Shown in pieces: positions 43,962 through 50,533 of a stretch of 50,533 nucleotides of DNA (positions are counted from its first letter, which is position 1; each line of letters starts with the position of its first letter). The position numbers and the translations under genes are program-made. The notes below the pieces were generated by a model. That model did not search any database, was not told the origin of the DNA, and saw nothing but the letters and a program-made list of their open reading frames with translations. Origin of the DNA: DASPJL01 sp035628645 (GTDB lineage: Bacteria > Bacteroidota > Bacteroidia > Cytophagales > Cyclobacteriaceae); NCBI GenBank assembly GCA_035628645.1, contig DASPJL010000147.1, positions 1 through 50,533 on the forward strand, read 5' to 3'.

Positions 43962-44637
43962 AAATAATGATTTCATTGTCATTAACAAACCGCCCTACAT
44001 TTCTACGTTAAGCGATAGAAATGATAAAGTAAATATTATAAGTTTAGCAAAAGAATACTGGCCGGATGCACAAGTTTGCCATAGGTTAGATAAAGAAACA
44101 TCAGGCGCCCTGGCAATAGCAAAAAATCCTGAAGCATACAGGCATTTATCCATGCAGTTTGAAAACAGGGAGGTAGTTAAAGTATATCACGCTGTGGTAG
44201 CAGGATTGCATCAATTTGAGGAAGAACTTGTAGACAGACCCATTCTTCCTTTAGGTCATGGAGTGGTAAAACTAGATAAGGCCAAAGGTAAACCGGCAGA
44301 AACAATCTTTAATACACTGACGACTTTTCGAAAACATACATTAGTAGAATGCCTTCCTGTTACCGGAAGAATGCATCAAATACGAATACACCTAACTTCA
44401 TTGGGAACCCCGATCATTTGTGATGAACAATATGGAGGGGAACCTCTTTACATCTCTTCTTTAAAAAAGAAATTTAACCTTAAAAAGGATACAGAAGAAT
44501 TACCGTTGATCAAAAGAGTAGCACTTCACGCCTACGAATTACATTTTTATGGACTGGGGAATGAAAAAATTTCAACAATTGCGCCCTACCCTAAAGATTT
44601 CGATGTACTGATAAAACAGTTGGAAAAGAATGCATAG
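43924..44637 (+). CDS. RluA-family pseudouridine synthase
   Basis: A 237-residue pseudouridine synthase that isomerises uridines in rRNA or tRNA. Seen: VINKPPYISTLSD, the catalytic Asp56 in VCHRLDKETSGALAIAK, and GRMHQIRIHLTSLGTPIICDEQYGG. It lacks an N-terminal S4 domain, which makes it closer to the short RluA/TruC-type enzymes than to RluC/D; the target site cannot be fixed. The ATG at 43924 overlaps the kinase gene by 38 nt, so translation of the two is probably coupled. Confidence 0.92.
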   Translation: MKQGEFRNWILFENNDFIVINKPPYISTLSDRNDKVNIISLAKEYWPDAQVCHRLDKETSGALAIAKNPEAYRHLSMQFENREVVKVYHAVVAGLHQFEEELVDRPILPLGHGVVKLDKAKGKPAETIFNTLTTFRKHTLVECLPVTGRMHQIRIHLTSLGTPIICDEQYGGEPLYISSLKKKFNLKKDTEELPLIKRVALHAYELHFYGLGNEKISTIAPYPKDFDVLIKQLEKNA

Positions 44638-44777
44638 AAGAGATATTAGATATCGGGATCAAGATTTAACTGATACATCGGAATGCAAAAATTAATAGTA
44701 ACACCGGAATCGAAGTCTTAAATCTTATGTCGCTAATCTATAACTCAATCTTTCTTTAAAAAAAATCAAATTCGCTA

Positions 44778-44808
44778 TTGCACTTCAATTTATATCCTCA
44801 TATCTTTG
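44778..44808 (+). promoter_or_regulatory. Consensus Bacteroidota promoter of the rplM cluster
   Basis: TTG at 44778-44780, a 20-nt spacer, then TATCTTTG at 44801-44808, an exact fit to the TAnnTTTG box used by the primary sigma factor of Bacteroidota. Transcription would begin about 44814-44816. The leader then carries a short CCCTT/AAGGG hairpin around 44812-44824 before the GTG start at 44850. Confidence 0.7.
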
Positions 44809-44849
44809 TGTCCCTTTTCAAGGGGGGATACTTTATAATTTGATAAATA

Positions 44850-45293
44850 GTGGATACTTTAAGTTACAAGACAATATCAGCAAATGCAGCCACGGTAAGT
44901 AAGGGCTGGGTAGTGGTAGATGCACAGGATGCCGTACTAGGTAGACTTTCAAGTGGAATAGCAAAAATTATCAGAGGTAAGCATAAACCAAGCTATACCC
45001 CTCATGTTGACTGTGGTGATAATGTGATTGTTATAAACGCAGACCAGATAAAATTAACTGGTAAAAAGTGGGATGACAAAGTTTATGTAAGACACACTGG
45101 ACACCCTGGTGGACAAAGATTTGCAACTCCACGTCAGCTAAAAGCTAAATCTTCTGCATTGATCATTGAAAATGCGGTAAGAGGAATGCTTCCTAAAAAC
45201 AGGCTAGGCAGAAGATTATTCAATAACCTTTTTGTATACGAAGGTGCTGAACATCCTCATGCTGCTCAACAACCAAAAGAAATAAAGTTATAA
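44850..45293 (+). CDS. rplM: 50S ribosomal protein L13
   Basis: A 147-residue L13, an early-assembly protein of the large ribosomal subunit. Seen: WVVVDAQDAVLGRLSSGIAKIIRGKHKPSYTPHVDCGDNVIVINA, the VYVRHTGHPGG segment, and AVRGMLPKNRLGRRLFNNLFVYEGAEHPHAAQQP. The start is GTG (V/M-DTLSYKT), which aligns with the usual Bacteroidota N-terminus. rpsI follows 10 nt downstream, as in most bacteria. It is the first gene of the translation cluster and has a consensus promoter. Confidence 0.98.
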   Translation: MDTLSYKTISANAATVSKGWVVVDAQDAVLGRLSSGIAKIIRGKHKPSYTPHVDCGDNVIVINADQIKLTGKKWDDKVYVRHTGHPGGQRFATPRQLKAKSSALIIENAVRGMLPKNRLGRRLFNNLFVYEGAEHPHAAQQPKEIKL

Positions 45294-45303
45294 AATCTAT
45301 ATA

Positions 45304-45690
45304 ATGGACGTTGTTAATACAATAGGTAGAAGAAAAACATCAGTAGCTAGATTATATTTGTCTTCAGGAAAAGGTGATATAAAAGTTAATTCTAGAGACG
45401 TAAAAGAATATTTTCCTTTCGAAATCCTACAAACTATAATAAACCAGCCTTTCGCTACTGTTAACGCTATAGGAAGCTATGATGCCAATGTAAATGTAAC
45501 AGGTGGTGGAATTGCCGGACAGGCAGAAGCAATCCGTTTAGCTATTGCAAGAGCGCTTTGTGAAGTAAATCCTGAGTTTCGTTCTTCCCTGAAGAAAGAA
45601 GGTTTCTTAACAAGAGATCCTCGTATGGTGGAAAGAAAGAAATATGGTAGAAGAAAAGCAAGAAGAAGATTCCAGTTCAGTAAGCGTTAA
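45304..45690 (+). CDS. rpsI: 30S ribosomal protein S9
   Basis: A 128-residue S9. Seen: the N-terminal NTIGRRKTSVARLYLSSGKG, the central VTGGGIAGQAEAIRLAIARAL, and the basic C-terminus ending SKR, whose last Arg reaches the P-site tRNA. It follows rplM by 10 nt and precedes rpsB by 18 nt in one transcript. Confidence 0.98.
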   Translation: MDVVNTIGRRKTSVARLYLSSGKGDIKVNSRDVKEYFPFEILQTIINQPFATVNAIGSYDANVNVTGGGIAGQAEAIRLAIARALCEVNPEFRSSLKKEGFLTRDPRMVERKKYGRRKARRRFQFSKR

Positions 45691-45708
45691 AATTTATTTA
45701 AGAAGATC

Positions 45709-46470
45709 ATGGCTAATGTTGAATATAAAGATTTATTAGATGCCGGCGTTCATTTTGGGCATTTAACAAGAAAGTGGAATCCAAAAATGGCTCCATACAT
45801 TTTCATGGAGAAAAATGATATCCACATCATTGATTTGAATAAAACTCTTGTTGCTCTGGATGAAGCTTGCAATGCAATAAAGCAAGTGGTAAGATCAGGC
45901 AGAAAGGTATTATTTGTTGCTACAAAAAAACAGGCGAAAGACGTTGTTGAAGAGGAAGCTCAAAGACTAAAAATGCCTTATGTAACTGAAAGATGGTTGG
46001 GTGGAATGCTTACCAACTTTGCTACAGTAAGAAAGTCTCTTAAAAAGATGGCTTCTTTGGATAAAATGCTAAAGGAAGAATCTTATAAGAACTTAGCAAA
46101 AAGAGAAAGATTAACACTTACCAGAGATAGAGAAAAGCTAGAGAAAGTACTTGGAGGAATCGCAGATTTGACAAGACTTCCAGCGGCTATTTTTATCGTT
46201 GACGTTAAAAAGGAACACATAGCTTTAACCGAAGCGCTTAAATTGGGTATTCCTGTTTTTGCTATGGTGGATACCAACTCCGATCCTACAAAAGTAGACT
46301 TTGCTATTCCTGCAAATGACGATGCTTTCAAATCAATTGCTGTGATCACTAAAGCTGTTGGTAAAGCAATCGAAGAAGGATTAATGGAAAGAAAGAAAGA
46401 CAAGGAAGATACTAAGTTGAAGGAGGAGGAAGATCAAAAGAGAGAAGTTGACGTAAAAGAAGAAGCTTAG
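45709..46470 (+). CDS. rpsB: 30S ribosomal protein S2
   Basis: A 253-residue S2. Seen: LLDAGVHFGHLTRKWNPKMAPYIFMEKNDIHIIDLNKT, VLFVATKKQAKDVVEEEA, TERWLGGMLTNFATVRKS and GIPVFAMVDTNSDPTKVDFAIPANDDA. The last 30 residues are a highly charged Lys/Glu tail, common in this phylum. A strong hairpin follows the stop and separates it from tsf. Confidence 0.98.
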   Translation: MANVEYKDLLDAGVHFGHLTRKWNPKMAPYIFMEKNDIHIIDLNKTLVALDEACNAIKQVVRSGRKVLFVATKKQAKDVVEEEAQRLKMPYVTERWLGGMLTNFATVRKSLKKMASLDKMLKEESYKNLAKRERLTLTRDREKLEKVLGGIADLTRLPAAIFIVDVKKEHIALTEALKLGIPVFAMVDTNSDPTKVDFAIPANDDAFKSIAVITKAVGKAIEEGLMERKKDKEDTKLKEEEDQKREVDVKEEA

Positions 46471-46499
46471 GAATTAATTATTATAAATAAAACATGGTT

Positions 46500-46543
46500 A
46501 AAAATTGAACATTGGATTCCTTATTCGATGTTCAATTTTTTTT
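46500..46543 (+). terminator. Strong terminator or attenuator between rpsB and tsf
   Basis: A perfect 13-bp stem (46500-46512 with 46528-46540, AAAAATTGAACAT/ATGTTCAATTTTT) with a 15-nt loop runs into a T-tract ending at 46543. It lies 30 nt after the rpsB stop and 46 nt before the tsf start. Confidence 0.8.
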
Positions 46544-46588
46544 AAAAGGTATTTTGGATTTTAAACTGTTAACTAAAAGTAATTACAA

Positions 46589-47419
46589 ATGGCTATTTCA
46601 GCACAAGACGTAAACAAATTAAGGCAAATGACTGGCGCCGGAATGATGGATTGCAAAAAAGCTCTGTCTGAGGCAAATGGAGATTTTGAGGCTGCCATAG
46701 ATATTTTGAGAAAAAAGGGACAAAAGGTATCGGCTTCCAGGGCGGATAAGCAAGCCTCTGAAGGAGCTGTATTTGCTACAACGAATTCCGAAGGAACAGA
46801 AGGTGTTATTATAGCTTTAAATTGCGAAACTGATTTCGTTGCTAAAAATGATGAATTTGTAAAGCTTGGAGAAACTTTAATTTCAAACGCGTTATCTAAA
46901 AACCCTTCTTCTGCTCAGGACCTTCAAAACATCCAGGTAGACGGAAGAGCAATAGGTGATCTTATGACAGACCTTATGGGAAAGATCGGTGAGAAAATTG
47001 AAATCAGGTCTTTTGAAAGAGTTCGAGGAGAGAAAGTAGTTCCTTATATCCATGCAGGCGCTAAGCTGGGTGTTCTTGTTGCATTTAAAGGTGTAGGTGG
47101 AGCGCATATAAATGAAGTGGGTAAAGATGTTGCTATGCAAATTGCTGCAATGAATCCTGTGGCAGTGGATAAGAATGATGTTGATCCTTCTACAGTTCAA
47201 AGAGAAATCGAAATTGGAAAAGATCAGGCCAGAGCAGAAGGAAAACCTGAAGAAATGCTTGAGAAAATTGCAGTAGGTAAATTGAATAAATTCTATAAAG
47301 AAAGCACGCTTTTAAATCAGTCTTTTGTAAAAGATCCAAATAAGTCTATTTCACAATTATTGAATGATGTAGCTAAAGGATTGACTGTTTCTGAATTTAA
47401 AAGAGTTTCAGTAGCTTAA
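46589..47419 (+). CDS. tsf: Translation elongation factor Ts
   Basis: A 276-residue EF-Ts, the nucleotide exchange factor for EF-Tu. Seen: VNKLRQMTGAGMMDCKKALSEANGDFEAAIDILRKKG (UBA-like N-terminal domain), the NCETDFVAKNDEF motif of the core, and KPEEMLEKIAVGKLNKFYKESTLLNQSFVKDP. The length is normal. A terminator-like hairpin lies between rpsB and tsf, so tsf may depend on readthrough or have its own promoter. Confidence 0.98.
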   Translation: MAISAQDVNKLRQMTGAGMMDCKKALSEANGDFEAAIDILRKKGQKVSASRADKQASEGAVFATTNSEGTEGVIIALNCETDFVAKNDEFVKLGETLISNALSKNPSSAQDLQNIQVDGRAIGDLMTDLMGKIGEKIEIRSFERVRGEKVVPYIHAGAKLGVLVAFKGVGGAHINEVGKDVAMQIAAMNPVAVDKNDVDPSTVQREIEIGKDQARAEGKPEEMLEKIAVGKLNKFYKESTLLNQSFVKDPNKSISQLLNDVAKGLTVSEFKRVSVA

Positions 47420-47446
47420 ATTTCACCTTTATATATTTTTTATATG

Positions 47447-47480
47447 AAAAGAGTTGACTCATTGATCAACTCTTTTTTTT
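47447..47480 (+). terminator. Rho-independent terminator of tsf
   Basis: A perfect 11-bp stem, AAAAGAGTTGA (47447-47457) with TCAACTCTTTT (47466-47476), has an 8-nt loop and is followed by a T-run. It lies 28 nt after the tsf stop and could also act weakly for the convergent TerB-like gene. Confidence 0.9.
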
Positions 47481-47537
47481 TATTCTCTTTTTATAAAGAC
47501 TTAAGAAAAGAAGATTAAGCCTTTAGGGAAAAGATCT

Positions 47538-47912
47538 TTAATACTTTTCGATATCCTGTTTAAATCTATTGATTAAGTTAAGTTCGCTGCTTGAAGTTCC
47601 CTGGAAAGCATTGGCGATAAGTTCCATGAATCGTAAGCATTTTTGCTTTATTGAATCATAAAAGTCAAATTCATATTTGTTAGCTTCCAATACATCAATG
47701 GCATAATCGTAAGCATCATTAACGCTTATCTTAGCTGTCTCCATCTTTTCAAACATTCGGTCTATGTAGTCGTTGGATAGGTCTTCTGAAAATAATACTT
47801 CCTGAGCAATCTTTTTTATGGTGTCTTTTTCCTCAGGGTGTATCTGTCCGTCTGCTTTGGCTACTGCATAAGCAAGACTTCCCATGGCCATGTATATATT
47901 CTGTTTTGACAT
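47538..47912 (-). CDS. TerB-like protein
   Basis: A 124-residue, wholly helical-looking cytoplasmic protein with TerB-family wording: MAMGSLAYAVAKADGQIHPEEKDTIKKIAQE, where ADGQIHPEE is the conserved acidic, possibly metal-binding loop. The rest is less conserved (SVNDAYDYAIDVLEANKYEFDFYDSIKQKCLRF). The family is tied to tellurite resistance and metal-linked stress, though single TerB-like proteins have no fixed role. The ATG at 47912 is preferred over a TTG seven codons upstream. A TerC-family gene occurs at 4720 but is far away. Confidence 0.75.
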   Translation of the reverse strand: MSKQNIYMAMGSLAYAVAKADGQIHPEEKDTIKKIAQEVLFSEDLSNDYIDRMFEKMETAKISVNDAYDYAIDVLEANKYEFDFYDSIKQKCLRFMELIANAFQGTSSSELNLINRFKQDIEKY

Positions 47913-48271
47913 CAGTTTATTTTTTTGTTCCAAATTCAGATCATCTAATATAAACCTTTTTTTGATCAGTCAGTGTTTCTGAACGAAATCTACTTCACTT
48001 GCTCAGAATGAATTTTTTGTAACAGGGCTTATTCGTCATCTATAGTGAGAATTTATAAATTATCCTTGGGAATTGCTTGTAAAAACGGATGCTAGGCCAA
48101 CATTTAGCTAAATATTCTTATAATGAATACTCTTTTTAATTAAACTTAACTTAACCTCACGCCTATTCTTTTAACAATTACATAATAATTCCCACCCTAT
48201 AGCTTAATAGTAGATGTAGAATTTTGCTTTCGAATAAAAGGTCAATTATTAGAAAACAAAAATCTATTATC
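47913..48271. other. Divergent intergenic region between the TerB-like gene and the lipoprotein gene
   Basis: An AT-rich region of 359 nt that must hold promoters for both flanking genes. A TAGAATTTTG word (48213-48222) is a near match to the -7 box with one extra spacer base. No hairpin or RNA gene is evident. An open frame from 48224 joins the lipoprotein gene, but the signal peptide begins at 48272. Confidence 0.4.
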
Positions 48272-49960
48272 ATGTCTAAAAAATTATTAGCGTTTTTATT
48301 ATTAATTACTTCCATTTTATTCTCGATCACTTCATGCAAAGAAGATGAAGGAGAAGGAACACCTGAACGTCCTAGCTTTACACTGCCTGGCTCCGCTACA
48401 GCCCAGGTTGGACAGCAAATAGAAATTCAGGTTGCTGAGATCAATGCAACTGGAAATATAGCTTCCGTTACAGCTACAACTACTTCAGGAACAGTGGATG
48501 AAGTTGTGGTTACAGGACAAGGAGCGGCTTCAGGATCCGCCGTAATCAAGTTTACTGCTCCAGAAACTGCCGGTACTTCTACTATTACAGTAGTGGTAAC
48601 TGATGGTCAGAACCCTGCTAAATCAGACCAAAAAGCAATTGCTGTAACAGTTACTGAAGATCCAATTGCTCCTACAAAAGATATCTTCTTTAGTGCAGAA
48701 GGAACAGGAACAAGAACATTCTATAAGGATACAGTTTACAGACTTAATGGTTTCATATTTGTCAATGACGGACAAACTTTAACCATTGAGGCAGGTACTA
48801 TAATTAAAGGAGAGCCAGGACAGGGCACTGCTGCAAGTGCTTTAATTGTAGCAAGAGGCGGCAAAATAATGGCTGAGGGGACTGCTGAAGCACCTATCAT
48901 ATTCACCGCTTTAGAAGATGACATTCAACCTGGTCAGAAAAAAGGAACTACGCTTGCTGCAAACAGAAGAGGTTTATGGGGAGGATTGATTTTATTAGGA
49001 AAGGCGCCCATTAATCACGCAAGCGCTGAAGTATCTATTGAAGGAATTCCATCCACTGAGACAAGGGGAATTTATGGTGGAACTGACCCTGCTGACAACT
49101 CCGGCGTATTAAAATATATTTCTATCCGTCATGGAGGAACAAATATTGGCGCTGGAAACGAGATCAATGGTCTTACTATGGGAGGTGTTGGAAGTGGAAC
49201 GTCAATCTCGTACATAGAAGTTTTTGGAAATGATGACGATGGCTTTGAGTGGTTCGGTGGAAATGCCAATACAAGTTATTTAGCCTCTGTTTACAATCAG
49301 GATGATTCATATGACTGGGATTTCGGATGGAGAGGTCAGAACCAATTCTGGGTTGCTTATCAGGAGCCAGGATTTGAAGGTTCAGGAAGCGGTTTTGAAA
49401 GTGATGGCGCTCATAGCGGAAACTATACTGCTGCTGTATTTTCTAAACCTCAAATTTTTAACCTGACATCTATAGGCCAAGAGAATGGCGGAACAACATC
49501 CAACAGAGCCATGTTTTTCACTGAAGGTTCAGGAGGTTTAATTAACAACAGTATCGTTATGAACTTTGCCTCAGGGGTTGAACTTACAGACGTTGGAGCT
49601 ACAGGAATGAATAGCAGAGACAGATTAGCTTCCGGCGACCTTGCTTTTAAAAATAACATCTTCTTCAAAATTGGCGATAATTCAATGGCAACTGTTTCTC
49701 ATGGTCTGGCTGCTCTTGAAACTCACTTAACTGCAAATGCCAATGTTCTTGGAGATCCTCAACTGGCTGCGGCTTCAGGAACTGCTAAAATTAACTTACT
49801 TCCTGTGGCTGATGGCGCTGCTTTCACTACTCCAAGAGCTGCACTTCCTGCTGCAGACAATGGATTTACCTACGAAACGGCTGATTTCATCGGTGCCTTC
49901 GGTACCAACAATTGGATGAAAGGCTGGACAGCTGCAGATGCTTACGGTCTGTTAGACTAA
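48272..49960 (+). CDS. Surface lipoprotein, probable beta-helix fold
   Basis: A 562-residue lipoprotein. The signal peptide ends at the lipobox SITSC, giving lipid-modified Cys22, and is followed at once by KEDEGEG. Acidic residues after a Lys at this place match the lipoprotein export signal described for Bacteroidota, so the protein is probably displayed on the cell surface. An Ig-like domain (about 30-130) precedes a repetitive beta-rich region with TIEAGTIIKGEPGQG, GKIMAEGTAEAPIIFTALEDD, SIRHGGTNIGAGNEINGLTMGGVGSGT and DDGFEWFGGNANTSYL, which suggests a right-handed parallel beta-helix. Relatives are common in Bacteroidota beside TonB-dependent receptors, without a known ligand. The receptor gene follows 83 nt downstream. 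Confidence 0.85.
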   Translation: MSKKLLAFLLLITSILFSITSCKEDEGEGTPERPSFTLPGSATAQVGQQIEIQVAEINATGNIASVTATTTSGTVDEVVVTGQGAASGSAVIKFTAPETAGTSTITVVVTDGQNPAKSDQKAIAVTVTEDPIAPTKDIFFSAEGTGTRTFYKDTVYRLNGFIFVNDGQTLTIEAGTIIKGEPGQGTAASALIVARGGKIMAEGTAEAPIIFTALEDDIQPGQKKGTTLAANRRGLWGGLILLGKAPINHASAEVSIEGIPSTETRGIYGGTDPADNSGVLKYISIRHGGTNIGAGNEINGLTMGGVGSGTSISYIEVFGNDDDGFEWFGGNANTSYLASVYNQDDSYDWDFGWRGQNQFWVAYQEPGFEGSGSGFESDGAHSGNYTAAVFSKPQIFNLTSIGQENGGTTSNRAMFFTEGSGGLINNSIVMNFASGVELTDVGATGMNSRDRLASGDLAFKNNIFFKIGDNSMATVSHGLAALETHLTANANVLGDPQLAAASGTAKINLLPVADGAAFTTPRAALPAADNGFTYETADFIGAFGTNNWMKGWTAADAYGLLD

Positions 49961-49978
49961 CACTTAAATCTAATAAAT

Positions 49979-50004
49979 GAAGAAGCAGAGCAATCTGCTT
50001 CTTC
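49979..50004 (+). terminator. Hairpin between the lipoprotein and TonB-receptor genes
   Basis: A perfect 10-bp stem, GAAGAAGCAG (49979-49988) with CTGCTTCTTC (49995-50004), has a 6-nt loop and is followed by TCTTTAAA. It lies 18 nt after the lipoprotein stop. With only a short T-run it may reduce rather than block transcription into the receptor gene, giving more lipoprotein than receptor. Confidence 0.6.
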
Positions 50005-50043
50005 TCTTTAAATCCAGGTATTTTATTGTAAGAATTAATTATT

Positions 50044-50533
50044 ATGAAAAAAAGAAATATATTTTTAATATCAATCCTTCTTATTTTCTCGGGGTTGAGT
50101 TATGCCCAGGTAGGTTCAATAAGAGGACAGGTGATTGATGACCAATCAGGCGAACCTTTAATAGGCGCTACTGTTCTGGTGGCGGGTACTACCACAGGAA
50201 GTCCGGCAGACCTTGACGGAAAATTTACCCTTCCGAATTTACAACCCGGTAAATACAACATTCAAACTTCATTTATTTCTTATCAGACTTTAACGATCAA
50301 TGAGGTTGAAGTAAAAGCAGGTGAAGTAACCATTTTAAATATAAGACTGAAAACAGAAAGTGTGGGACTGCAGGAAGTAGTGATAGAAGCAAAGGTTCAG
50401 AAAAGTGCAGAATCAGCTATGCTTACGGTACAAAAGAAATCCGGCGTAGTACTGGATGCAATATCATCTGAACAATTTTCGAGAAGCGGTGACAGTGATG
50501 CGGCGGCGGCAATGAGACGTGTGACCGGGATCT
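50044..50533 (+). CDS. TonB-dependent outer-membrane receptor, 3' end missing
   Basis: The first 163 codons of a TonB-dependent receptor; the frame is open to the right window edge. Seen: a signal peptide (1-22, FLISILLIFSGLSYA), a carboxypeptidase-regulatory-like domain (about 24-110: GSIRGQVIDDQSGEPLIGATVLVAGTTTG, DLDGKFTLPNLQPGKY, LQEVVIEAK), then the start of the plug domain (KSGVVLDAISSEQFSRSGDSDAAAAMRRVTGI). Such receptors import ligands across the outer membrane using the proton-motive force. With the surface lipoprotein upstream it probably forms a receptor-lipoprotein pair, though in reversed order from SusCD. Confidence 0.93.
   Translation, partial: MKKRNIFLISILLIFSGLSYAQVGSIRGQVIDDQSGEPLIGATVLVAGTTTGSPADLDGKFTLPNLQPGKYNIQTSFISYQTLTINEVEVKAGEVTILNIRLKTESVGLQEVVIEAKVQKSAESAMLTVQKKSGVVLDAISSEQFSRSGDSDAAAAMRRVTGI

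Noticed and set aside
47913..48271. N-terminal extension of the lipoprotein to 48224
   Set aside because: It would put 16 basic residues ahead of a complete lipoprotein signal peptide starting at the ATG at 48272.
1..50533. tRNA, rRNA, phage or defence genes
   Set aside because: I looked for tRNA T-loop words, integrases, transposases, restriction, toxin-antitoxin and cas motifs and found none outside coding sequence of other families.

Overview
The window looks like chromosomal DNA of a Bacteroidota bacterium, most likely a Cytophagales-type marine or soil organism. It is visibly AT-rich, and most genes lack a Shine-Dalgarno sequence. A textbook Bacteroidota promoter (TTG, about 20 nt, TAnnTTTG) precedes rplM. 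Family-specific proteins point the same way: a DUF4369-TlpA thioredoxin, a carboxypeptidase-regulatory TonB-dependent receptor next to a surface-type lipoprotein, a very large lamin-tail protein with a CHU_C/FlgD-like end, and a multi-PAS histidine kinase. The order rplM-rpsI-rpsB-tsf also fits. I see no phage, plasmid, CRISPR, tRNA, rRNA or transposase, so this is mainly a housekeeping region.

Layout. 1-2770: 3' part of rodA, then two general-stress-type genes (FMN-binding split-barrel protein, SDR dehydrogenase). 2790-8734: a small orphan gene, ilvA, a TerC-family membrane protein, nhaA and an FGGY gluconokinase-like gene. 9147-14294: a 1254-residue sensor kinase with seven PAS domains, facing YtxH and TraB/GumN genes. 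14519-24934: YyaL-type thioredoxin protein, rmuC, a CtpA-type protease, a small membrane protein, and a minus-strand series running guaB, glycosyltransferase, comF, nudK-like, GNAT. 25351-31300: aguB and aguA (agmatine to putrescine), tdk, a Tat-exported Dabb protein with lutB, and asd. 31428-39273: the lamin-tail protein, a REC-PAS-HK-REC-Hpt hybrid kinase, an OmpR-type regulator and recA. 39787-44637: DUF3108 protein, then TlpA, PhoB-like regulator, PhoR-like kinase and RluA pseudouridine synthase packed together. 44850-47419: ribosomal/translation cluster. 47538-50533: TerB-like protein, then a surface lipoprotein and the 5' part of its TonB-dependent receptor partner.

Two threads stand out beyond single genes. 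First, many gaps hold short degenerate repeats with a different word at each site (GGAAGT-type, AATGTGATA-type, TTTTGAATG-type, GGAGAGA-type, ACCTC-type), several folded into long imperfect hairpins. In at least two places the hairpin arm contains the stop codon of the adjoining gene, and between aguA and tdk it contains both stop codons. Second, signalling and surface functions are rich: two large kinases share a related PAS unit, and one of them contains an internal duplication of a two-PAS module. I did not find a clearly new defence or biosynthetic system; the most unusual material is the intergenic hairpin/repeat layer and the surface-protein genes.
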